Assembly (NCBI GenBank): GCA_017302835.1 | Contig: JAFLCC010000004.1 | Coordinates: 248,001-312,000 of the forward strand | DNA length: 64,000 bases | Direction: 5' to 3' | Origin: Deltaproteobacteria bacterium | GTDB taxonomy: Bacteria; Bdellovibrionota; Bdellovibrionia; Bdellovibrionales; Bdellovibrionaceae | In this document: in pieces, positions 7,775-15,515 of the stretch | How positions within the stretch are numbered: the first letter of the stretch is position 1 | How the letters are laid out: each line of letters starts with the position of its first letter | Translations under genes and position numbers: made by a program | Notes under the pieces: generated by a model | Told to the model about the DNA's origin: nothing | The model's input: the letters and a program-made list of their open reading frames with translations, nothing else | The model's database searches: none

Positions 7775-9910
7775 TTAATTGTTTTTCCTTTTAGACATCG
7801 CTATTTCCCTTACTAGCGAAATTTCCTTATCAGAAATTCTTCCCATATGACCTTGAATATGGGCCAACTTGACTCCATGTTTTTGTGATAATTTATAAAT
7901 CTCTTTCACCTTGGTCCATTCAATATCTCGACCTAAAGTGAAACTTTCATACCGCTCTTCCATGGCTAGAACGGCCGTCTCTGCTAGGCAGGCATAGACC
8001 ATATTTTTTGGCAATCCAATATCACAAGTCATATTGTATTTTCCAGGAAGAATCAGTTCTCCTGACTCGATAATAAGTACATCGGGTCGTCTTTGTGCCT
8101 CTTCTTTCGAAAAATCCAAGGGCCTTGAGCAATCACAAACAACACATCCTGGTTTAAGTTCCATCACATCCACAATTTTCTGGTCAAAGGCCGAAGTGGC
8201 TGTCACCAGAACATCAGCAAAGGAAGCAAAATCATTAGCACTCGTGGTAATCACGACCTCACAACGAGGATTCAATTTCTTTAACTCAGTTTTTAACTCA
8301 AAAAGTCTTTCCATTCTTGGAGAGACTAAGATCAACTTGTCAAAAACTAAGCTCAATAGTTTGGCTGAAACCTTTCCAATGGACCCGGTAGCACCGATCA
8401 CCATGGCTGTCCCCTGCACCAAACCTGATTGCGGATTGTGTTTGAGCAATTTCATTTTCAGAACCACCTCGTACAATGCCCACAAGGTGGCAGAGGCGCT
8501 TAAGCTATTTCCTGTCGTCACAGGAAGTGGAGAGTTTTTATTGATAGTCACTCCTGAATCACCGACGACTTTAGTGTAGGCTCCTAAGCCTATAATTTTG
8601 GCACCTCGTTCAGCGGCATCGACACAACATTGATGAATTTGATTGTAAACAAACTCAGGATCACTATTTTTCAAAACTTTTGGTGTAGAAAAAAGTGCAT
8701 AAATAATCCCATTAACCTCTCGACCAGTGGATTGTGAAACAACTTGCGTGATCCTCCCATAGGAAATAGGTGGAAGTTTAGCCACTTGACGATCAAAAGT
8801 GTCGTTCAATTGACTTGGCAAAGACCGAATAAGAGATCCTACAACAGGAAGTCTTTGAAAGTCCCGATGGGACAAAGCATGCACGACAAAAGCGAAATCT
8901 GGGGCTTTTTGTTTTAGAACTTTATTTTTGAATCCATGATATTCTTTGTTGATTCTTGCTTGTAAAGACATATTTCTTTTTAATGAATATTTTCGAACTT
9001 CATGCATCACCTCATTCGGCGTTACTAAAAGTTGCTGCCACTCTTCAAAATTTAAACTTGAATTTCTTTCATTTAACAAACGAAAGACCGCTTCTAATAA
9101 ACTATAGTCCGTATATTTTCCTAAATCAGACGTTTCAGGAATCAAATGATGAACCTTGGTAAAGCCATAGGTTGAAATCACTTTTTCCAATTGAGGATGC
9201 TTTGACCAAGTGATGAGTTCCTTGCCTTTAAAAATATCGGTTTCTCGATGATAGAATGAAATGATTGGTAAATCGCCGACAACGTACTGACAATCTTTAA
9301 TTTGGTTAACCAAAAGATTTTTCCCTTTTTCTTGCCATGAACTCTCTAAAGAAACGGATTGACCCTTCATCGATTTTATCGTTGCAAGATGAAGAGACGA
9401 TTGAGCCATCGTCATTAAACCAAAAAATGGTTTAATGACCAAAGGCATACCAGTTAAAGCATACAAATCGCCAAAATAAACTCGACTCCCCTCTAGATGA
9501 CGAAGGTATTCCTCAATGTCTGGAGCTATCAATGTCAACGGAAAATAAAAACCCGCTTGAGGGTTAATCGCTTTATTCTTAATTAATTCCATTAAGGTTT
9601 GTAGGGTTTGAATTTCTCTGATACCCGTTCCATCACACAAGGGGACTGAACAAGGAGTATCCATAATTTCAAAATACTGACGATGGATAAAACTTTTATT
9701 TCTAAGACACAGTGAAGGGGGAAGCGATGTTAAGGCAAAGGCATCGACTTCTGGTCCCAAATTTTTAATTAAGGTTTTCAACGCCGAAACTGAAAAATTA
9801 GCACCAAATCGCTGAACTTCAAATTCAGCTGAATGAAATTTGAAATGATGGCTATAGTCCCAGTGAGAATAGCCAAAACTAATTTCAGCGATCCGAAATG
9901 AATTTTTCAT
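7775..9910 (-). CDS. Long-chain acyl-ACP reductase-like protein with an unidentified N-terminal half
   Basis: I place the start at the second Met (position 9910, protein MKNSFRIAEISF) because GGAGAGG lies just upstream; the longer frame from 9934 lacks a site. The product has 711 residues. The C-terminal part, about 330-711, resembles cyanobacterial acyl-ACP reductase (AAR): IIGLGAYTKVVGDSG, PLPVTTGNSLSASA, dinucleotide-binding VIGATGSIGKVSA, and near the end NMVYACLAETAVLAMEERY, aligning with the AAR segment that holds the acyl-binding Cys. AAR reduces acyl-ACP to fatty aldehyde. The first 330 residues are unfamiliar to me and roughly double the usual AAR length. No aldehyde-deformylating oxygenase is nearby, so an aldehyde or alcohol intermediate is more likely than an alkane. 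Confidence 0.75.
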   Translation of the reverse strand: MKNSFRIAEISFGYSHWDYSHHFKFHSAEFEVQRFGANFSVSALKTLIKNLGPEVDAFALTSLPPSLCLRNKSFIHRQYFEIMDTPCSVPLCDGTGIREIQTLQTLMELIKNKAINPQAGFYFPLTLIAPDIEEYLRHLEGSRVYFGDLYALTGMPLVIKPFFGLMTMAQSSLHLATIKSMKGQSVSLESSWQEKGKNLLVNQIKDCQYVVGDLPIISFYHRETDIFKGKELITWSKHPQLEKVISTYGFTKVHHLIPETSDLGKYTDYSLLEAVFRLLNERNSSLNFEEWQQLLVTPNEVMHEVRKYSLKRNMSLQARINKEYHGFKNKVLKQKAPDFAFVVHALSHRDFQRLPVVGSLIRSLPSQLNDTFDRQVAKLPPISYGRITQVVSQSTGREVNGIIYALFSTPKVLKNSDPEFVYNQIHQCCVDAAERGAKIIGLGAYTKVVGDSGVTINKNSPLPVTTGNSLSASATLWALYEVVLKMKLLKHNPQSGLVQGTAMVIGATGSIGKVSAKLLSLVFDKLILVSPRMERLFELKTELKKLNPRCEVVITTSANDFASFADVLVTATSAFDQKIVDVMELKPGCVVCDCSRPLDFSKEEAQRRPDVLIIESGELILPGKYNMTCDIGLPKNMVYACLAETAVLAMEERYESFTLGRDIEWTKVKEIYKLSQKHGVKLAHIQGHMGRISDKEISLVREIAMSKRKNN

Positions 9911-10946
9911 AACCTCTCCAAAATGATTGTTCATATTCTGAAAATTCAGGACACCAGTTTAAACCTAACATTTTTTCGGTGTCCTCCGTATTAAAAGAGG
10001 GCAGATCCAAAGCATATCTTAATTGTTCTTTAGGAAACTCTAACAGGCTATGCGCCAAACTCGCTGTCATCTCTGTTGGTAAATCTTTTACCAACTTAAA
10101 ATCAAAATTAGAAATTCCTAAATGGGACATTACCGATGTATAAAACTTCCTGATTTCTACACCCTGTCGCGGAGCTAAATAATAACTTTGATAGTCTCGA
10201 GAAATTGAATGTCCATCTTGAAGAGAGAGTAAAGATTTAAATAATATATCAAGAACTCCTTGAGCCGCTATATCTACTGGAACAAAAGGAAGCCGTACCT
10301 TTTCATTTCCTGGAAGAAAATAAACTCCTGACCATTTACCAAGAAAGGTTTTCAGTTTTCGAAAACCCTTTACGGCTTCATAGGGCCCATCAACTCTATC
10401 AATTTTACCAGTTTTAGAATGACCCACCAAAATTCCCAAACGTAAATTTAATTTGGAAAAATTCGCCGAACTCCAATTCAGAATTTGGGTTTCTGTTAAG
10501 GCTTTGCCTTCTGAGTAAGCATCCGGAAAATGTTCTTTGAGATTTAAATCATAGGCAGAAACAGTACCAAGACAATTTGAAACAGCAGCGATAGAGCTAG
10601 CATTTACAAACAAAGGAACCTGTAATTCCTGTGCCAATTTTAATGCCATATTCGTTCCAAAAACATTATTCACAATGACCTCTTGATAAGAGGCATTCAA
10701 GTCGTACAAACTGGCCAAATGAAGAAAGACATCGAATTTAGTTTTCTTAAGCTCCGTGAGATTTAATCCTGCATTAAAAAGCGTTAAATTCCCTTTCCAA
10801 GAAGAATGATAATTCATTAAAGCGGGGGGATTACGTGAGAGAACATGAACTTCAACATCTGGATTCAACTGTAATAAAGCAAGGACTTCCTTTCCGAGAA
10901 AGCCTGTACCTCCAGTCATAAAAATTCGGATGGGTTTACTTTTCAT
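9885..10946 (-). CDS. Extended SDR / NAD(P)-dependent epimerase-reductase
   Basis: The 353-residue protein opens with the nucleotide-binding motif MTGGTGFLGKEVL (about 10-22) and has VLSRNP after beta-2, FLHLASLYD, NVFGTNMAL, and the catalytic YSEGK (Tyr-x-x-x-Lys, about 145-149) preceded by NASSIAAVS. This is the extended SDR pattern shared by OleD, thioester-reductase domains and sugar epimerases. Lying between a lipid kinase and an acyl-ACP-reductase-like gene, reduction of a lipid ketone, or of a fatty acyl or aldehyde group, is plausible. Its 3' end overlaps the start of the downstream gene by 26 bp. Confidence 0.72.
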   Translation of the reverse strand: MKSKPIRIFMTGGTGFLGKEVLALLQLNPDVEVHVLSRNPPALMNYHSSWKGNLTLFNAGLNLTELKKTKFDVFLHLASLYDLNASYQEVIVNNVFGTNMALKLAQELQVPLFVNASSIAAVSNCLGTVSAYDLNLKEHFPDAYSEGKALTETQILNWSSANFSKLNLRLGILVGHSKTGKIDRVDGPYEAVKGFRKLKTFLGKWSGVYFLPGNEKVRLPFVPVDIAAQGVLDILFKSLLSLQDGHSISRDYQSYYLAPRQGVEIRKFYTSVMSHLGISNFDFKLVKDLPTEMTASLAHSLLEFPKEQLRYALDLPSFNTEDTEKMLGLNWCPEFSEYEQSFWRGYEKFISDR

Positions 10947-10950
10947 GAAG

Positions 10951-11943
10951 CTACACCAGCACCGTTAGTTTTTGATGGAGACATTTAAATTTCACTTCTT
11001 CAGCATTACGGAAAAGAATCTCACCATCACCAAAAAAAGTGAGCAATCTTTTATTATTTAAAGTTCTCACCGTAAAGCTTTTTTTCTCCTTCGTATTGAC
11101 AACGGAACTTTCTCTTAATTTTCCTCTTAAAACTTTTAAGACGGACAGTATTTGTGTTGCCATATTATGGGATTCAATCATTGTTAAATTCATTTCGCCA
11201 TCGGAATTATTAGTAAAGGGGGCAATAAGATATTTTCTACCTAGATAAGGCTGATTATTAATTAACAAAAAGGGCGATTGAGTTCTTTTTTTACTTCCAT
11301 CATCAAATTCAATTTCTAAGTTCCAATTTTTTTGATCCCACTTTAAAAGAGATTGAGCCAAGAGCGCTGAGTACACTTCTGATCCTAATTTTTTTACCGC
11401 TCTGTGAGTTATCTTAGATAAACCTCTGAAAAATGGATTGACCTCTGAATTGATGGATTGCAGTTGCAAGAAAGATCTGAGTTGATTCGCTTTATCTGAA
11501 GTCATAGCAGGAATTCCGAAACCACCATTAGTAAGCATATACTTTTTTACGCCCTTGGATTCCACCTCAATGACATCTATCTTTCTTTCCTTCCCTTCAA
11601 GTATCACGCGAGCCGCAATATTTACCTTCTCGCTAATACCTAGTTCATGACTTAAATCATTTGCTGTTCCTGAACTAATCAAACTGATAGGGGGAATTTC
11701 ACCTACATGATGAAGTGACATGATCATTTGCAAGGTCTCATTAATCGTGCCATCACCACCGCAAATAAGAAAGGCATCTGTATTATTTTGAATTTCATTT
11801 TTAACAAAACCCAAAGACTCCTCTCGAGTTTCAGCGATCAAAAAATGCAATCGACATCGAAATAATGCCTGAGATATTTTTTCTTGCAAAAGCCCGATAT
11901 CCACGGCACCTGCTTTGGGGTTTATGACTACGGAGACGAGCAT
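10951..11943 (-). CDS. Diacylglycerol kinase family (DgkB/YegS-like) lipid kinase
   Basis: The 330-residue protein starts VSVVINPKAGAVD and carries the nucleotide-binding GGDGTINETL (about 82-91) and SSGTANDLSHELGI (about 107-120), both hallmarks of the DAGK catalytic domain. The C-terminal half forms the family's beta-rich substrate lobe (PFLLINNQPYLGRKYLIAPF, TFFGDGEILFR). It should phosphorylate a lipid hydroxyl using ATP; diacylglycerol, sphingosine-like bases and other lipids are all used in this family. GGAG precedes the ATG, which overlaps the dikinase gene by 16 bp. Confidence 0.82.
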   Translation of the reverse strand: MLVSVVINPKAGAVDIGLLQEKISQALFRCRLHFLIAETREESLGFVKNEIQNNTDAFLICGGDGTINETLQMIMSLHHVGEIPPISLISSGTANDLSHELGISEKVNIAARVILEGKERKIDVIEVESKGVKKYMLTNGGFGIPAMTSDKANQLRSFLQLQSINSEVNPFFRGLSKITHRAVKKLGSEVYSALLAQSLLKWDQKNWNLEIEFDDGSKKRTQSPFLLINNQPYLGRKYLIAPFTNNSDGEMNLTMIESHNMATQILSVLKVLRGKLRESSVVNTKEKKSFTVRTLNNKRLLTFFGDGEILFRNAEEVKFKCLHQKLTVLV

Positions 11944-14639
11944 ATAGATTCTCCCTCACTTAAAATTTTAATAGTACCAGCTTTACCATCTAACTTGACT
12001 TTCATTCCAGATTTTAATTTTTTTGTCAAACCAGGTATAGAAACAATTGTAGGTATTCCCATTTCTCTAGCTACAATAGCTGAATGAGATAACAGACTTC
12101 CTCTTTCCACCAAAAGTCCCTTAATACTCGGATAAAGAGGCACCCAACCGGGATCAGTTCGGTCAGCAACTAATATTTCACCATTGAGTTCTAAATTATC
12201 TTGAGGTGAAGAAATATATTTGACGACACCTTCAATAATTCCCGGACAACAAGGCATTCCTTTTAAATCACAATCTTCTCCGTCGTAACTGGGTGCTTCT
12301 ACTTCCTTGACAAATTGATTATGCCAATAAACAGCACCGCGCGTGAGGATGCGAACATCAGGAGTAGTTAACTCAAAACTTTTATAAGACTTTTTTCTTA
12401 ACTCAATGAATGACTGTAAATCATAACTTGTTAAGGTTCCATTATAAATACCAAATATCTCTTCAATGTTGAGCCAAAAAATATCCCTGTCTTTTTCAAT
12501 AATTCCGAGCTGAGCTAAATCTTGTCCCACATATTGAAATATATTTCTCGCAATTCCATAGACTCTGGTTCTTGCAAATCGGGTATTTTCTCTATTCTTT
12601 ACGGCTTTTCTCGCATGCTTTAAAACCCAAAAATAAAAAACTTTTTGAAACCCCTTTAATGAGGTCTCGACCTTCGCTTCCGCCGTTTTTCTTAAAGCTG
12701 ATTCTTCTTCAATCTGTATAAGTTCCAAGGAACTCGATTTCAGATAATTTTTAATGCAAACAAATAAATAAGTAGGATCTGTGTTTAAATCTATTTCTTC
12801 TAATTTCATCTCGCTCATACATCGAAAACCAAAACGATCCAGATAGCTCATTACCTCTGCATAAAATTCCTGATAAGTACTCTGCTTAAGAAACTCTAAT
12901 AACTCAGAAGACTCATATTTAAGAAAATCATTTCTTAAACTTGGATTATTGAAAACAATCATCGTCAATTTTTTAAGTGCCTTCATGGGCTCGGCACTTT
13001 CTAGGCCACCTTCACCAGACAGCAAGTCGTTCTGAATCGTTGAATCGAACTGAGAGAGCCACTTTAAGGTTAACTTTCTAAGTAGTCCAAAGTGGACCAT
13101 ACACAAAAAATCATTTACAATGGGAGCTTTCCATCGACCCAACATATTCATTTCAAGCTCGGAATAAACTTGAATGAGCTGATCTCCTCGCAGTTTCTTC
13201 AGAGGCAAAGATCTATAATAGTCATAGTCCTTATGAAAGGTTTTCAAGAAATCAGTCACCATGGATTGAATGGTAAGATGATATTTAAAAAAACTAAGAC
13301 CGGTAACCAACTTCCGTACCTTGCCTTCCAAGGTATTCCAAGAGGGATGAGGCTTTATTCTTTCAGTGATCTCATCTGTCAGTTTCTCAGAAACTCCCAT
13401 CATGGTTTCCATAAACTCACGATTTTGTTTAAATCCTGGCAATATGCCTACAAGTTTGTACCAATTGAATAAATTATAATAAACTCTTCCATTAATATTT
13501 CCCAACATGTAACTAAGATAGCTATCCATTTCCTTAATTACCTGACGAGGAACATTAAGTACCTCACAAAATTGGACGTAAACATTTTTGTAATTTCGCA
13601 ATGCAAATGAAAAACTCAAGGGCAAAGTTAATCCCCCATAGGATTCAACGATATTTGAATTGTCCCATAAGTTAGGATACCCAACTAAATCTTGTTCTAA
13701 GTGGGTGACGGGTCTAGTTTGCAATATGTATAATTTTTCACCTTGAATGGCCCATTCAATATCTTGTGGACGTTGAAAATAACCCTCTATGAATTTTCCC
13801 AATTTCCATATTTCTAGGAGCTGTTTCTCAGATAATGCGGGCCTGAGCCATTCTCTCTCTTCCATATCTATTAATACTGTTTCGCCCTGTTTTCCCTTCT
13901 TCATCGCCGTTTTTTTCTCAACAATATCCCGTTTTACCATTAAACCTGTTGAGTTCTCTAGCCAAAAAGTATCTGCTGGTAAGGCACCAGAAACAAGACC
14001 TTCACCAACTCCACGAACGGCGCTAATGACGTAATGATCTAACTTCTGCGAAACTGGGTCACAGGTAAACAAAACACCTGATTCATCAGGGTCTATCATT
14101 TTCTGCAGAACAACTGAAACTTGAATTTTATTAACAGAAATATTATTTTTTCTTCGATAAACAAGCCCTCTTTCTGTAAAACCTGAAGCCCAACATTTTC
14201 TCATGGCAAAAATAATTTCTTCAAAATCTGATAAATATAGAAAACTAGATAATTGCCCAGCAAATGAATGAGAAACCCCATCTTCATCCGCTGCAGAACT
14301 GCGAACTGAGAACATTAAAGTATCTTCGCTTGAAAAATGCCTCAAAGCTTTTTTCAACTCTTGAACCAAAAAATCTGGCGTGGGAGGATCTAAAAAAAGC
14401 TTAGAAAACTCATTTTCAGCTTGAGACGCAGATATTTTATTCCTATTTAATTCATCGATAATTTGATTCATTTTTTCAGTTAAAGAATAATAATCAACAT
14501 AGCTTTGAAAATATCTTTTACCAAATACAACCCAATCAGGTACAGGCAAACCCTGCTCTGTCATTAGATACAAATTAAATCCCTTACCACCGGATTCTTT
14601 TTTTGCATAAGCATAAGTAGAATTTTTTGTAACTAACAT
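11928..14639 (-). CDS. PEP-synthase/rifampicin-phosphotransferase-like dikinase
   Basis: This is a 903-residue protein. Residues about 1-310 form the PPDK_N ATP-grasp domain (GGKGFNLYLMTE, MFSVRSSAADEDGVSHSFAG, SGVLFTCDP, DIEWAIQGEKLYILQTRPV). The C-terminal 100 residues are the swivelling phosphohistidine domain (VADRTDPGWVPLYPSIKGLL, SLLSHSAIVAREMGIPTIVS) with its active-site His. The pyruvate/PEP-binding TIM barrel of true PEP synthase is missing. Instead a 450-residue middle region lies between the two domains, the architecture of rifampicin phosphotransferases. Reaction likely: ATP-driven transfer of the beta-phosphate to a small molecule or lipid alcohol. GGAG is seven bases before the ATG. 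Confidence 0.75.
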   Translation of the reverse strand: MLVTKNSTYAYAKKESGGKGFNLYLMTEQGLPVPDWVVFGKRYFQSYVDYYSLTEKMNQIIDELNRNKISASQAENEFSKLFLDPPTPDFLVQELKKALRHFSSEDTLMFSVRSSAADEDGVSHSFAGQLSSFLYLSDFEEIIFAMRKCWASGFTERGLVYRRKNNISVNKIQVSVVLQKMIDPDESGVLFTCDPVSQKLDHYVISAVRGVGEGLVSGALPADTFWLENSTGLMVKRDIVEKKTAMKKGKQGETVLIDMEEREWLRPALSEKQLLEIWKLGKFIEGYFQRPQDIEWAIQGEKLYILQTRPVTHLEQDLVGYPNLWDNSNIVESYGGLTLPLSFSFALRNYKNVYVQFCEVLNVPRQVIKEMDSYLSYMLGNINGRVYYNLFNWYKLVGILPGFKQNREFMETMMGVSEKLTDEITERIKPHPSWNTLEGKVRKLVTGLSFFKYHLTIQSMVTDFLKTFHKDYDYYRSLPLKKLRGDQLIQVYSELEMNMLGRWKAPIVNDFLCMVHFGLLRKLTLKWLSQFDSTIQNDLLSGEGGLESAEPMKALKKLTMIVFNNPSLRNDFLKYESSELLEFLKQSTYQEFYAEVMSYLDRFGFRCMSEMKLEEIDLNTDPTYLFVCIKNYLKSSSLELIQIEEESALRKTAEAKVETSLKGFQKVFYFWVLKHARKAVKNRENTRFARTRVYGIARNIFQYVGQDLAQLGIIEKDRDIFWLNIEEIFGIYNGTLTSYDLQSFIELRKKSYKSFELTTPDVRILTRGAVYWHNQFVKEVEAPSYDGEDCDLKGMPCCPGIIEGVVKYISSPQDNLELNGEILVADRTDPGWVPLYPSIKGLLVERGSLLSHSAIVAREMGIPTIVSIPGLTKKLKSGMKVKLDGKAGTIKILSEGESICSSP

Positions 14640-14642
14640 ATA

Positions 14643-15515
14643 CTAACTCCAGTAACTCGCTGTTAACAGCATAAAATGACCCACTAAAAATAGCCCCGTT
14701 GAATTTCTAAATAACTTCGCTGAAAAAATGGACCCAGAAAAGACATACATAAGACTTACCAAAAAATAGATAAGGCTTAAAATAAGAAAATAATTAATAT
14801 TTCTTATTTGTAAGTAGTTTAAAAAAATCAATCCTAGCAACACCTGAGACATTGCCAAGGCCCAGGCCCAGCGGATTCCAAAAATTCCCGAGTAACTAGC
14901 TACCATGGGCCGTTCCTCAACCTGAGAAAATATCTTTCTCGCAAACTCAAACAAATTAAAGTAAAACCACGGGGTCAGAAAGAAAAGAACCACATCAAGA
15001 CTCACTTGATTCAAATCAATTCTGGAAAACATATAAGCTCCTGAAAAACCTGAAAAACAGCTCACAAATGTATGAACTATTCCGTAGGTAGTTAAATGTG
15101 GCCTTAGCAAAGAGCCTATAAAAAATTCTTCGAACATTAATAGGGAATAAAAAACGGCAACGAGATGAACAAAAAAATAAGACCTGCCTAGCGTTCCTGA
15201 AACAAGAAGTTCGAAGGCAATTAAAACTAACAAAGCCATTTTAGTCTGATCGATGGTCAACGCCCCCCGAGCCAGCGGACGGGTTGGATTGAATTTAGTA
15301 TCAAAAGCATAGTCTTTGATTTCGTCAAAGAGTCGTAATCGAAAGAAAAAAGAAAGTTGAATTATGAAAGAAATTAAAAACTTTTCAAGGGAAAAAGAGT
15401 TTCCGCTTTTATCCAGTAGATAAAACCCCAAACCTAAATTAAAAAATAAAATCATTGGAAGGTAACTTCCTGGATTAAACCTTTCTTTAATCAAACAAAT
15501 AAGACCTTTAATCAA
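14643..15515 (-). CDS. UbiA-family membrane prenyltransferase
   Basis: Translation begins at a TTG codon, supported by GAGGTG five to six bases upstream; no ATG fits. The 290-residue product has seven to nine hydrophobic segments. FDEIKDYAFDTKFNPTRPLA (about 64-83) is the first aspartate-rich prenyl-diphosphate-binding motif of UbiA proteins (DxxxDxxxD). The second aspartate-rich motif is not obvious; FARKIFSQVEE near 190 lies where it is expected but lacks the Asp pair. The enzyme would join a prenyl group to a lipid or aromatic acceptor in the inner membrane. Its neighbours argue against ubiquinone synthesis. It overlaps the upstream gene by 8 bp. Confidence 0.7.
   Translation of the reverse strand: MIKGLICLIKERFNPGSYLPMILFFNLGLGFYLLDKSGNSFSLEKFLISFIIQLSFFFRLRLFDEIKDYAFDTKFNPTRPLARGALTIDQTKMALLVLIAFELLVSGTLGRSYFFVHLVAVFYSLLMFEEFFIGSLLRPHLTTYGIVHTFVSCFSGFSGAYMFSRIDLNQVSLDVVLFFLTPWFYFNLFEFARKIFSQVEERPMVASYSGIFGIRWAWALAMSQVLLGLIFLNYLQIRNINYFLILSLIYFLVSLMYVFSGSIFSAKLFRNSTGLFLVGHFMLLTASYWS

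Noticed and set aside
11928-14639. Phosphoenolpyruvate synthase proper
   Set aside because: The PEP/pyruvate-binding barrel is absent and the protein ends with the His domain.
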